From NCBI GenBank assembly GCA_009783445.1, contig WRFY01000113.1:1-45536 (forward strand): a DNA stretch of 45,536 bases, in the 5' to 3' direction. The notes beneath the pieces were generated by a model, which saw only the letters and a program-made list of their open reading frames with translations, had not been told where the DNA came from and searched no databases. The translations under genes were made by a program, and so were the position numbers. Shown here in pieces: positions 8,995-17,572 of this stretch. Every line of letters begins with the position of its first letter. The stretch's first letter is position 1. Source of the DNA: Candidatus Azobacteroides sp. (GTDB lineage: Bacteria; Bacteroidota; Bacteroidia; Bacteroidales; Azobacteroidaceae).

Positions 8995-9261
8995 ATGGGC
9001 GGAGTGCTCTATTTTATAATATTTTTTTTAGCCTTTGGACTTACAGTCTTTGAATTATTATATTGGTTAGGCAAATTATTTATTTACCTATTACCAAAGA
9101 AGCTGAAGGAAAATCAGACATTTATTATTCAGATGTTTGTTTTATTTGTTTTAATTGGTAATATACTCTGTTTTAGTATTTTAAATTTTAAAAAATCAGA
9201 AAAAAAGGAACCAAACAGTAATCTACAAATAACCAGATGGAATGCCATCTATAGAGTTTGA
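8995..9261 (+). CDS. Small two-pass membrane protein
   Basis: An 88-residue ORF with two strong hydrophobic segments (about residues 4-32 and 42-66) separated by a short basic loop, ending in a lysine-rich tail. I do not recognise a family. The ATG at 8995 lies about 75 bp after the intron relic. Its last 20 nt overlap the start of the next ORF in another frame, so it is either translationally coupled to it or the two are pieces of one gene split by a frameshift. The composition is AT-rich, unlike the neighbouring mannosidase and fabK genes, which fits acquisition by transfer. Confidence is moderate that it is expressed. Confidence 0.55.
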   Translation: MGGVLYFIIFFLAFGLTVFELLYWLGKLFIYLLPKKLKENQTFIIQMFVLFVLIGNILCFSILNFKKSEKKEPNSNLQITRWNAIYRV

Positions 9262-9946
9262 AAAGTATAGAGAATCAGAAGAATTACGTAAATTGCACGA
9301 AGAACGATTAGAAAAACAAAGAAAAATACAAGAAGATGAATTAGAGAAATCACACCTATTAGACAAATTAGTCAAAGGTAGGATTGCTTATGAAGTTCCA
9401 GACACAATGAATGTTGGGAAAAACTATAATGCAACTGTGATTATCACGAAGGCAATGAATGACAGTATTCTTTTTGAAAATTTTCACCAAGGAAATTTCC
9501 AAAAAGAAGAAATAAGAGTATCTACCAGAGTTAAAGTTGTTTTGATTGACCCGACAGAAAACAACTTCGACATAACTTCACTCAGTACGGTAGAACAACT
9601 TGTTGATGATAGTACGAATACCGTTTGGAAATGGAATATTATTCCTAAACAAGGTGGAGATAATGTACTTGTCTTGCGAGTTACTGTTAAGGTATTAGAC
9701 CAATTAGGCGAAAATTATAAAGACATAAAAGTATTTGAAAAAACAATTAAAGTTCATACTCCTATTTTGACAAGATTAAAACAATTTATTGGCAATTATT
9801 GGCAGTGGCTTTCTACTGTTATTGTTATTCCATTAGATATTTGGGGTTACAAGATACTTTCAAATCGCAGGAAAAAGAACGCCGAACTAAAACAAGAACA
9901 AGAACGAAAACATAAAGAATTTAATAAATTGATAACGCAGAAGTAA
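9242..9946 (+). CDS. Membrane-anchored coiled-coil and beta-sandwich-like protein
   Basis: A 234-residue protein not assignable to a named family with certainty. Residues 5-40 are highly charged and likely coiled coil. Residues 45-175 look like an all-beta module with blocks YEVPDTMNVGKNYNATVII, DITSLSTVEQLV and VWKWNIIPKQGGDNVLVL. A transmembrane segment follows (about 187-205, WQWLSTVIVIPLDIWGYKIL), then a basic C-terminal coiled-coil tail. I recall similar 'P-x-M-x-V-G' beta modules next to membrane segments in uncharacterised signalling and conflict proteins, but that is a weak recollection. It overlaps the upstream ORF by 20 nt. Codon use is AT-rich compared with flanking core genes. Confidence 0.65.
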   Translation: MPSIEFEKYRESEELRKLHEERLEKQRKIQEDELEKSHLLDKLVKGRIAYEVPDTMNVGKNYNATVIITKAMNDSILFENFHQGNFQKEEIRVSTRVKVVLIDPTENNFDITSLSTVEQLVDDSTNTVWKWNIIPKQGGDNVLVLRVTVKVLDQLGENYKDIKVFEKTIKVHTPILTRLKQFIGNYWQWLSTVIVIPLDIWGYKILSNRRKKNAELKQEQERKHKEFNKLITQK

Positions 9947-10061
9947 AATGCCGAACGCCTAACGAGTTCCTGTGTTTGTAGTCGGATAAACGAATGAAGC
10001 AAAAAAGCATAAGTCAGAAGTATTATTTAACTTTGAACAGTGAAAATTCAAGGACTTATTA

Positions 10062-10277
10062 AATAGAGTTTATGTAAATTTATTTTTAGTATATATAATT
10101 GATTTTCAAAGGATTAAATTCATTAGTGAAATTTAATTTTTATACTAAAAAACGTTAATACGTTTATAATAAGAAGTTAAGAAAAATAGCTATATTAAAA
10201 TTCGATAAATCTATTTTTTTTCATCTATCTGATATAAAGTAAATTAACAAAAAAAATAAATTTATATAAACTCTATT
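10062..10277. mobile_element. MITE-like element with 26-bp terminal inverted repeats
   Basis: The left end 10062-10087 (AATAGAGTTTAT G TAAATT...) is the reverse complement of the right end 10252-10277 at 25 of 26 positions. The 164-bp interior is extremely AT-rich and non-coding. Small size, long terminal repeats and no ORF fit a miniature inverted-repeat element. I see no convincing target-site duplication and no second copy in this window, so mobility is inference. Confidence 0.55.
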
Positions 10278-10382
10278 GGTAAAAAAGAAATCTACATATA
10301 ACAAGCCTACTTCCGCATTTCAGAGTACAGACATTCAAGTTCATTAATTTTGACAGAATACTGCAAAATACTTATGATTAAG

Positions 10383-10390
10383 TATCTTTG
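10383..10390 (+). promoter_or_regulatory. Candidate -7 box of the fabK-like gene
   Basis: TATCTTTG matches the Bacteroidales TAnnTTTG element and lies 51 nt before the start codon. A -33 TTTG at the expected spacing is not obvious. Confidence 0.45.
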
Positions 10391-10441
10391 TATCTTGTAT
10401 TCGCCAGAAAGATTTATTATAAAACGAAATAAAAAAATTGT

Positions 10442-11371
10442 ATGAATAGAATTTGTCAATTATTCAAAATCCAATACCCTATCGTACAGGGAGGAATGGT
10501 TTGGTGCAGCGGGTGGCGTTTGGCTTCGGCTGTTAGCAATGCGGGGGGCTTGGGTCTGTTGGGAGCCGGTTCGATGCATCCGGAAACGCTTCGCGAACAT
10601 ATTCAGAAATGCAGGGCTACGACCGCTCAACCATTTGGGGTTAATGTTCCTTTGATGTATCCGGAAATCGAAGCAATTATGCAATTAATTGTTGAAGAAG
10701 GAGTTAAAATAGTCTTTACTTCTGCTGGCAATCCTAAAATATGGACAAAATATCTGAAAGACAACGAAATTACGGTTGCCCACGTAGTAAGCAGTTCCAA
10801 ATTTGCCGAAAAATCGGAGGAAGCCGGAGTAGATGCCGTTGTCGCGGAAGGATTTGAGGCTGGAGGGCATAACGGTCGGGAAGAAACGACCACTCTTTGC
10901 CTTATTCCAGCGGTTCGGAGAGCAACTCAGCTTCCGTTGTTAGCAGCCGGCGGAATTGCTACGGGCGCAGCCTTGTTAGCCGTCCAGATATTGGGAGCGG
11001 ACGGAGCGCAAATCGGCACCCGTTTTGCTTTGACTCAAGAAAGTTCGGCGCATGAAAAATTCAAACAATGCTGTTTGAATTTGAACGAAGGCGATACCAA
11101 ACTGTTGTTGAAAAAATTATCGCCTACGCGGCTGGTCAAAGGCGCTTTTGCGACCGCCGTTGAGGAAGCCGAAGCCAGAGGCGCTACGGTAGAAGAACTA
11201 ACAGAATTGTTAGGACGCGGCCGCGCTAAAAAAGGAATTTTTGAAGGCGATTTGCAAGAAGGCGAACTGGAAATCGGACAAGCGGCCTGCTTGCTTCGAA
11301 AATTGCAGTCGGCAGAGGAAGTAATGAAAGATATTGTAGAGGAATATCAACGCGTAACGACAGAATTTTGA
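10442..11371 (+). CDS. fabK: FMN-dependent enoyl-[ACP] reductase FabK-like / nitronate monooxygenase family
   Basis: A 309-residue TIM-barrel flavoprotein of the FabK/2-nitropropane dioxygenase family. It has the N-terminal PIVQGGMVWCSGWRLASAVS and NAGGLGLLG blocks, the AEGFEAGGHNG block with the conserved His, and the FMN phosphate-binding LLAAGGIATG and GADGAQIGTRF blocks. Length and the EAGGHNG form favour FabK, which carries out the last reduction in fatty-acid elongation, over nitronate monooxygenase, but the two are hard to separate by eye. It stands alone, ends just before a strong bidirectional terminator, and is preceded by the accessory patch, so its promoter is probably the -7 box at 10383. 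Confidence 0.85.
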   Translation: MNRICQLFKIQYPIVQGGMVWCSGWRLASAVSNAGGLGLLGAGSMHPETLREHIQKCRATTAQPFGVNVPLMYPEIEAIMQLIVEEGVKIVFTSAGNPKIWTKYLKDNEITVAHVVSSSKFAEKSEEAGVDAVVAEGFEAGGHNGREETTTLCLIPAVRRATQLPLLAAGGIATGAALLAVQILGADGAQIGTRFALTQESSAHEKFKQCCLNLNEGDTKLLLKKLSPTRLVKGAFATAVEEAEARGATVEELTELLGRGRAKKGIFEGDLQEGELEIGQAACLLRKLQSAEEVMKDIVEEYQRVTTEF

Positions 11372-11397
11372 TTTTCCTTAACAAGCGGAAAAAAAAC

Positions 11398-11443
11398 AAA
11401 CGCAAAGCGAAAAGTACGGGTATGCTTACTTCGCTTTGCGTTT
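11398..11443. terminator. Bidirectional intrinsic terminator
   Basis: AAACGCAAAGCGAA (11398-11411) pairs perfectly with TTCGCTTTGCGTTT (11430-11443), a 14-bp stem. T-rich tracts follow on both strands, so it can stop the fabK-like gene on the plus strand and the phosphorylase gene on the minus strand. Confidence 0.9.
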
Positions 11444-11473
11444 TCCTTTTTATAACTTAAAGCCGTTGAAATT

Positions 11474-14044
11474 TCAATTATCAATCCACTTCACATAGGC
11501 AAAATCCATCCGGTGAGGAAGGTCTTTGTTCGAAGGATAAATTCTTAAGCCCACCTTATAAACTCCCGCTTGCGAAGCTTTGAGTTGCGCATGGAAATAC
11601 AATTTGGTTCCTTCTGTTTTTTCCAAATCAATAGGATGAATTCGGATGGCGTTGGAGCTATTGGCGTCGGGCGAATCGGTTCGAAGTTGAACAATTTCCA
11701 ACCCTAAATCGCCTTTTATTTGATGTTTGTCCACCACGACTTCTACTTCCAACAGATCGCCAACGACTATTCCCTGAAAAATATTGTTGGAATATTGGAC
11801 GGAAAGAACCTCAATTTCATCCCAATGTTGGGCTACATTATCTTTCCATTCAGCCAATTCTTTCGCTTTGGCAAAATTGTCTGAACATAATTTTTGGAAA
11901 CGGGTGGCTAAGACTTCATAAAAACGGCTGAGATAATCGTCGAACATTCGCTTGGTGGTATAATGAGGAGCAATTAAAGCAATGGAATTTTTGATGTATT
12001 GTATCCATTCGGGAGAATAACCCTTGCTGTTTTTGGCATAAAACAAAGGAATAATTTCATTTTCCAGCATGGAATACATGGTCGCGGCATCTAATTGATC
12101 CTGGAATTGCTGATTTTCGTAACTGCGCTTGTCGGTCAAAGCCCATCCGGCGCCTTCTCGATAGCCTTCATACCACCAGCCGTCCAAAACGGAAAAGTTC
12201 AAGGTTCCATTCATTTCGGCTTTTTCGCCCGACGTACCGGACGCTTCCAAGGGACGGGTCGGCGTATTGAGCCATACATCGACTCCCGAAATCAAGCGTT
12301 TGGCCAAACGCATATCATAGTTTTCAAGGAAAATGATTTTTCCTAAAAATTCGGGAAGGCGGGAAATTTCGACAATGTGCTTAATCAGTCCCTGACCGCC
12401 GCCATCTGCAGGGTGCGCTTTCCCTGTATAGATGAATTGCACGGGGCAAAGCGGATTATTTACAATTTTCGAAAGTCGGTTCAGATCAGTGAACAGCAGA
12501 TGCGCCCGTTTGTAAGTAGCAAAACGGCGACCAAAGCCAATCAAAAGGGCGTCCGAATTGATTTTTTCAATAACTGAAACTACTTTGGATGGATCTCCTT
12601 GATTTTTCAGCCAATTGTCCTTGAACGATTCCTTGATGTGCTTGACTAAGCGTTTCTTTAATGCCATTCGTACATCCCATATCGCGTCGTCCGCTATGTG
12701 GTAAATCTTTTCCCAAATTACCGGATTGGATTGATCATTGTAGAAATTCTTATCGAAATATTTTTCATAGAATTTGCGCCATTCGGAGGCTGTCCAGGTC
12801 GGCATGTGAACGCCGTTGGTTACATACCCTACATGAGATTCCTGTGCAAAATATCCTTTCCAAATGGGAGCAAACATTTTTTTAGAAACTTCTCCATGCA
12901 AATAGGAAACGCCGTTGGCTTCCTGACAACTATTCAAAGCGAAAACGCTCATGGAAAATTTTTCATTGCTTCCGGGATTCGCCCGTCCCATGTCCATAAA
13001 TTCCTGCCAGGTAATGCCTAATTTTTCAGGAAAATGATTCATGTATTTTTGGAACAGGGGTTCTTCGAAATAATCGTGTCCTGCCGGAACCGGAGTATGG
13101 CAAGTATATAAAGCCGAAGCTCGGACTACTTCTAACGCTTGATTGAAATCTAAATTGTCGTTTTGAATGTAATCGACCAAACGTTGCGCATTGATTAAGG
13201 CTGCATGTCCTTCGTTGCAATGATAAACCTGTTTTTTTATGCCCAGCTTGTTCAGCAACAGAATTCCGCCTACTCCCAGCAGGTATTCCTGTTTGAGCCG
13301 GTTTTCATTATCTCCCCCATACAATTGAGCCGTAATGGAACGGTCCCATTCGCTGTTTTGATCTAAGTCGGTGTCCATCAAATACAATTTAATGCGTCCT
13401 ACATTGACCATCCACACATGAGAATAGACGGTAAACGAACTGTACGGAACTTCGAGAATCATCGGATTTCCCTCTTCATCCATTACCTGCGTTATCGGAA
13501 GCTGATCGAAATATTGCGCTTCATAGTTAGCAATTTGTTGACCTTCTATTGATAAGGACTGCGTAAAATAACCATAGCGATATAGGAAACCTACGGCAGT
13601 CAGGTCGGCGCGAACATCGCTCGCTTCTTTAATGTAATCGCCGGCCAAAATACCCAAACCTCCCGAGTAAATTTTCAAAACATTTGTCAAGCCGTATTCC
13701 ATACTGAAATAAGCGATGCTTGGAATGGCTTCGTTTTTGGGTTCGTCCATGTAGGTTCTGAATTTTGTATACACCAATTGAATGGAATACATCATTGCCA
13801 CATTTTTGGTTATTTCTTCCAAACGTGCGTAGGAAAGGCTCTGCAAAAGTAAAACCGGATTGCCTTCTGTTTTGTTCCAAAGCTCTTCATCGATACTGGA
13901 AAATAATTCGGTCGCTTCATAGTTCCATACCCACCATAAATTATGAGCTATTTCATCCAAAATTTTTAATTTTTGCGGCATTTTGGAATGGATTGTGCTT
14001 TCTTTCCAAACGGGCTCATTCGAATAATTTGATCTAATTTTCAT
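11474..14044 (-). CDS. glgP: Alpha-glucan (glycogen) phosphorylase, GT35
   Basis: An 856-residue PLP enzyme releasing glucose-1-phosphate from glycogen. The first about 110 residues ([20 protein letters not shown]) match the DUF3417 domain that marks the short alpha-glucan phosphorylase subfamily. Later blocks include [33 protein letters not shown], and [19 protein letters not shown], where the Lys of GEK is the expected PLP lysine, followed by VLDGWW. It lies 120 bp after the glycogen synthase gene on the same strand, so synthesis and breakdown of the storage polymer are encoded side by side, as in many Bacteroidales. No branching or debranching enzyme gene is in the window. Confidence 0.96.
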   Translation of the reverse strand: MKIRSNYSNEPVWKESTIHSKMPQKLKILDEIAHNLWWVWNYEATELFSSIDEELWNKTEGNPVLLLQSLSYARLEEITKNVAMMYSIQLVYTKFRTYMDEPKNEAIPSIAYFSMEYGLTNVLKIYSGGLGILAGDYIKEASDVRADLTAVGFLYRYGYFTQSLSIEGQQIANYEAQYFDQLPITQVMDEEGNPMILEVPYSSFTVYSHVWMVNVGRIKLYLMDTDLDQNSEWDRSITAQLYGGDNENRLKQEYLLGVGGILLLNKLGIKKQVYHCNEGHAALINAQRLVDYIQNDNLDFNQALEVVRASALYTCHTPVPAGHDYFEEPLFQKYMNHFPEKLGITWQEFMDMGRANPGSNEKFSMSVFALNSCQEANGVSYLHGEVSKKMFAPIWKGYFAQESHVGYVTNGVHMPTWTASEWRKFYEKYFDKNFYNDQSNPVIWEKIYHIADDAIWDVRMALKKRLVKHIKESFKDNWLKNQGDPSKVVSVIEKINSDALLIGFGRRFATYKRAHLLFTDLNRLSKIVNNPLCPVQFIYTGKAHPADGGGQGLIKHIVEISRLPEFLGKIIFLENYDMRLAKRLISGVDVWLNTPTRPLEASGTSGEKAEMNGTLNFSVLDGWWYEGYREGAGWALTDKRSYENQQFQDQLDAATMYSMLENEIIPLFYAKNSKGYSPEWIQYIKNSIALIAPHYTTKRMFDDYLSRFYEVLATRFQKLCSDNFAKAKELAEWKDNVAQHWDEIEVLSVQYSNNIFQGIVVGDLLEVEVVVDKHQIKGDLGLEIVQLRTDSPDANSSNAIRIHPIDLEKTEGTKLYFHAQLKASQAGVYKVGLRIYPSNKDLPHRMDFAYVKWIDN

Positions 14045-14068
14045 ATTGATATGTCATTTTTAATAAGG

Positions 14069-14146
14069 AGGGGGCTGTTCAAAAAGGGTTTCTATACTGC
14101 TTGCCTCATGGTCGCGCGTAAGATGACAAGCTTTTGAATAGCTCCC
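14069..14146. repeat. Imperfect inverted repeat between glycogen genes
   Basis: GGGGGCTGTTCAAAAAG (from about 14071) is the near reverse complement of CTTTTGAATAGCTCCC (14131-14146), differing at about two positions plus one extra A. The unit spans about 78 bp and fills most of the gap between the two glycogen genes. It looks like a short palindromic repeat or the paired ends of a collapsed mobile element. It could also form an RNA hairpin between the two cistrons. Confidence 0.5.
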
Positions 14147-14164
14147 ATACACCTTTAGTTATAT

Positions 14165-15886
14165 TTAAATATTATTTGTTGTCACGTTTTTGTTCGGTTG
14201 AAGAGAGTTGTTTTCTTTTCCTTTCAAGTCAAGCATTTTAGAGCGAAAAGCCAGAGTATAAGCTTCCAGGTAGTATTGGAAAAAATGCGCCCAATCGGCC
14301 TGTTTGGATAATGCCCAAGCCGCTTTTCGTATTTTCGAAATTTGCATGGAACCGTATTCTACATACCGGATAACGGCATTCTTAATTTCTTCTGCCACTT
14401 CAAAATAGTTGTTGTCTGTCCGTTCAATTACAATCGCTTCTTCTTTTTGTTTTATATGCGGCATGTGGCTGCTGGCCGTTTTTGCCCAGATGCCAAAGCC
14501 TGCCAGGTTGGTCGTAATGGTAGGAATGTGAAAAGCAATACTTTCTAAGGGCGTATACCCCCAAGGTTCGTAATAAGAAGGAAAAATGGTTAAATCCAGT
14601 CCTATCAATACATCATAATACGATAAATTGAATATGCCATCTTCGCCATTTAAATACGAAGGTACAAAAAAGATTTTGACCTTGTCGTCGTTTTGGTTCA
14701 GAAAATGGAGGTAACGCAAATACTCCAATACTTTATCCTTCTCTGGCTCAACTAATTCGTGAGTGAGATAAGGGTAGGGTAGAGGAGCGTGCGCCGGAAC
14801 TGTCTGTTGCAATCTTTCCTGTAAATCAATTCTCGGCCCCTTCGTCCAAGCTGGAATCAACAGAAAGGCCAGAATGGTTCGCTGGGGTTGGGTTTGTTTC
14901 ACGCGCTGAATGGATTCGATGAAAACGTCTATTCCTTTGTTTTTGTATTCATAGCGTCCGCTCGTCGCCACAAGGAATGCATCATCCGAGATTGCGTCGC
15001 CCGTCAATTGCTGGGCTACGCGAATCAAATTTTCCCGCGCTATTTGCCGTTTAGAGTCGAACGCTTTGCCTTTAGCGACAAAGTCTGATTCGAAACCGTT
15101 GGGCGTAATAATGTCCGGGGTTTTCTCCAGTAACTGGCTGCATTCTTTTCCTGTAATTTCGCTTACAGTAGTAAAACAGTCGGCATGCCAAGCCGCTTGT
15201 TTCTCAAGCGCATGTTTCGCCTCCATATTCAACTCTTTAGCCATTTGATCGCCATTGTAGCGGGTCAACAGATCGTATAACGGCTTGTTGTTTGAGCAGA
15301 TCGAACGGCCGATCGAAGTAGCGTGCGTCGTAAAAACGGTGGCTATAGATGGAACTCGATCCTGAACATACAACAATCCCATTCCTACCGTCCATTCGTT
15401 GAAATGAGCAATCACTCGCTGGTTTTGCAATTGTAAAAATTGGTACAAACTCTCTATTACTCGTCCAACCGCATAAGCAAACATACAAGCTTCGTCGTAA
15501 TCGCCGTACCCTTTCATAGAATCTATCCCAAATTTTTCCCACATCTGGTAGTAAATCTGGTCTTTTGTTTCGTAAAAAGGAAGAAAATCCACTAAAACGG
15601 CAATGGGTTTTCCCGGAACATCCCAACGGCCTACTCGTACCTTCAAGCTTTCGTTTTCAAGGGCTTGACGTTTCCATTCGTGAAGAATCGTTTCGCTTTC
15701 GACAAATTCGGGGTTCTTTTTTTCTTCTTGTAAATCCGGCCCGATAAAAATAATTTTGTCTTGCAATAATTCTTGAAGCGTTTTTGCGCGAGTGGATAAA
15801 ACAGTGTAAATACCTCCCACTTTATTACAAACTTCCCAGCTTGATTCGAAAACGTAATCGGGAGTTAAATTTTCTGTATGTATCAT
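14165..15886 (-). CDS. Glycogen synthase, eukaryote-like GT3 type
   Basis: A 573-residue glycosyltransferase extending glycogen from a nucleotide sugar. The N-terminal block FESSWEVCNKVGGIYTVLSTRA is characteristic of GT3 glycogen synthases (fungal/animal type) found in Bacteroidales, unlike the GT5 GlgA of most bacteria. Other blocks are AHFNEWTVGMGLLYV, VFTTHATSIGRSICS, ATSGRYEYKNKGIDVFI and the C-terminal IFPSYYEPWGYTPLES with the catalytic acidic pair region. GT3 enzymes in animals use UDP-glucose and have N- and C-terminal phosphoregulatory tails that are absent here. It is upstream of glgP on the same strand. A TATATTTG -7 box is present on the minus strand at 15914-15921, about 28 nt before the start. 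Confidence 0.93.
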   Translation of the reverse strand: MIHTENLTPDYVFESSWEVCNKVGGIYTVLSTRAKTLQELLQDKIIFIGPDLQEEKKNPEFVESETILHEWKRQALENESLKVRVGRWDVPGKPIAVLVDFLPFYETKDQIYYQMWEKFGIDSMKGYGDYDEACMFAYAVGRVIESLYQFLQLQNQRVIAHFNEWTVGMGLLYVQDRVPSIATVFTTHATSIGRSICSNNKPLYDLLTRYNGDQMAKELNMEAKHALEKQAAWHADCFTTVSEITGKECSQLLEKTPDIITPNGFESDFVAKGKAFDSKRQIARENLIRVAQQLTGDAISDDAFLVATSGRYEYKNKGIDVFIESIQRVKQTQPQRTILAFLLIPAWTKGPRIDLQERLQQTVPAHAPLPYPYLTHELVEPEKDKVLEYLRYLHFLNQNDDKVKIFFVPSYLNGEDGIFNLSYYDVLIGLDLTIFPSYYEPWGYTPLESIAFHIPTITTNLAGFGIWAKTASSHMPHIKQKEEAIVIERTDNNYFEVAEEIKNAVIRYVEYGSMQISKIRKAAWALSKQADWAHFFQYYLEAYTLAFRSKMLDLKGKENNSLQPNKNVTTNNI

Positions 15887-15913
15887 ATAAAACTATTACT
15901 TCAAATTGAACCG

Positions 15914-15921
15914 CAAATATA
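15914..15921 (-). promoter_or_regulatory. Candidate -7 box of the glycogen synthase gene
   Basis: Minus strand reads TATATTTG, matching TAnnTTTG, 28 nt before the start codon; no -33 TTTG at exact spacing (a CAAA on the plus strand lies 25 nt away). Confidence 0.5.
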
Positions 15922-16024
15922 CGAATTTTTATCTTAAATCAGCCTTCAAAAAATTTATTTAAAATATTGTTCCGCATATATTGAAAAATTTCCGAAATTT
16001 GCACGATAAATTAAACAGTATGAT

Positions 16025-16564
16025 ATGAAACGCATTTTTTTTATAGGAACAATCGTTTTAATGACTGGCGGGATATATTCCTGTAAACAAGTGAAAAATA
16101 CGGCGAAATCTGAAGCCGAAGAAGTAAATATTGAAATACCCCCCAAAAGAATTTCTGAATTACATGAAAAAGCAAATGCTGAATTAGCGGAAAATATAGA
16201 TTCTACCCTCATAGCGAATGAATTAACAGATAAATATTGGAAATTGGTCGAATTGATGAACGAACCGGTTACTTATCCGGAAGGTTACCCTAAAGAAGCG
16301 CATATTGCTTTCAAATCCGATGGAAGCACGTATGGAAACTCTGGTTGCAATTCGTTTTTTGGAAAATATATTTTGGAAAATACCGATCGCATTCGTTTCT
16401 CCCAAATGGCCGCGACGCAGATGACGTGCATTGATATGTCGATCGAAACCAAACTGTTGCAAGCGCTTGAGACGACCGATAGTTATTCGTTGAAGGGAGA
16501 TACTTTGATTTTGTATCGGGCCGGAATGCCGCCTTTAGCCCGCTTCGAAGCAGTGTATATGTAA
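16025..16564 (+). CDS. META-domain (HslJ-like) lipoprotein
   Basis: A 179-residue lipoprotein with signal peptide ending GGIYSC (Cys20 as lipid site). The C-terminal part, about residues 68-178, is a META/HslJ-like domain: it starts YWKLVELMNEPV, contains AHIAFKSDGSTYGNSGCNSFFG, then MAATQMTCIDM, and ends with a strand pair LKGDTLILYRAG. E. coli HslJ is linked to novobiocin resistance and heat stress, and in Bacteroidales these lipoproteins are usually of unknown role. The region between residues 22 and 65 is charged and likely a linker. It is divergent from the glycogen synthase gene and convergent with the next gene. Confidence 0.85.
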   Translation: MKRIFFIGTIVLMTGGIYSCKQVKNTAKSEAEEVNIEIPPKRISELHEKANAELAENIDSTLIANELTDKYWKLVELMNEPVTYPEGYPKEAHIAFKSDGSTYGNSGCNSFFGKYILENTDRIRFSQMAATQMTCIDMSIETKLLQALETTDSYSLKGDTLILYRAGMPPLARFEAVYM

Positions 16565-16584
16565 TTCAAAATTGCATAACCGTT

Positions 16585-17472
16585 TTATTCGCCGGCGCTT
16601 TTTATTTTTAGCCGGTTAAATAAAATCCAAGAAATAAAAGCAAACGCGAGCATCGAAACGATGGCTGCATAGAAATGTGCCATTCTAACTGCATCCGGAA
16701 ATAATCGGTTGGGAATGAGCCAAAGGGCTGCCGTCGTTTCATAAATCAATACAATAGCCGTGAGCATTTGCGAGGGTCTTCTCCTAAACATATTCACGAT
16801 GGGAAGAATAAAGATTCCAAACAAGGTTCCTTTGATAAACAGGATGCCATATAAGGCGGGAGTAGTATTCCGATAGTCGATCAAGCGGGCAAAAAATTCG
16901 GGATATTCGCTTTTGCCTGTATAAAACAAGCGTACAGCTTCTACTCGTTCGGCGATATAATAATTAACCACAAGATAAATAATTACATAGCAAATTCCCA
17001 TGAATATCGGCTTGATGATTCCGTCGGCAAACGTCATATTTTTGATTGGCCTTAAATATTTCGAATAATTGTATTCGTTTTGGAATAAAATTACGGCCAG
17101 AATAATGGTAATAATGACAGGAATTCCTCTGCTGAGGATCACGCATACGATATTGGCGCGGTCTAACGAAAGAAACAAGTTTTTGAAAATAAGAATTTCT
17201 GCCTGACCCAATACGGCATAAATGAAAAAAAGCGAAAGACACAATTCCAATGCAGTTTGTAATTTGTTTTTGGGCGATTTTCGAGCAAAAAATACAATCG
17301 TTAGACTGATCCAAAAACAACTGATAATCAGATACAAAAGATTATTTGGAAACAAATTGCGGATATTAGCCTCATAAAAAGCGTCGGAGTAGGGAAGAAT
17401 CATAAATAGTAAGATCCTTGCGATCATAAGACTTACCCACAACAATAGAAATTTGAAAAAGGTTTTCATCAT
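16585..17472 (-). CDS. Polytopic membrane protein of unknown function
   Basis: A 295-residue protein with about eight hydrophobic segments and short charged loops; no family recognised. The fourth loop (FQNEYNYSKYLRPIKNM) and the central YYIAERVEAVRLFYTGKSEYPEF stretch are the main hydrophilic parts, and the C-terminus is basic and probably cytoplasmic. No transporter motif, catalytic residue pattern or signal peptide stands out. It follows glyA on the same strand after about 100 bp and could be transcribed with it. I take the start at 17472; a one-codon later Met is equally possible. Confidence 0.75.
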   Translation of the reverse strand: MMKTFFKFLLLWVSLMIARILLFMILPYSDAFYEANIRNLFPNNLLYLIISCFWISLTIVFFARKSPKNKLQTALELCLSLFFIYAVLGQAEILIFKNLFLSLDRANIVCVILSRGIPVIITIILAVILFQNEYNYSKYLRPIKNMTFADGIIKPIFMGICYVIIYLVVNYYIAERVEAVRLFYTGKSEYPEFFARLIDYRNTTPALYGILFIKGTLFGIFILPIVNMFRRRPSQMLTAIVLIYETTAALWLIPNRLFPDAVRMAHFYAAIVSMLAFAFISWILFNRLKIKSAGE

Positions 17473-17572
17473 GAAGAGGATTGAGTGTGTGTTTAATAAA
17501 ATGTCATAAAAATTCCGTATTTAAATGCGGAATAAATCAATAGAAAAGTAAATTCCTGCCCTTAAGCTTTGA

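Larger units (their letters stand above)
9947..10441. other. AT-rich intergenic region carrying a MITE-like element
   Basis: About 495 bp with no credible gene. It contains a 216-bp element bounded by 26-bp inverted repeats (10062-10277) and, near its right end, a candidate -7 box for the fabK-like gene (10383-10390, TATCTTTG). The first 100 bp after the upstream ORF show nothing I can name. Confidence 0.6.

Noticed and set aside
9957-9963. GCCTAAC directly after the 234-residue ORF, resembling an integron attC inverse core (RYYYAAC)
   Set aside because: No GTTRRRY partner follows within 150 bp and there is no folded attC-like hairpin or integrase, so a chance match.
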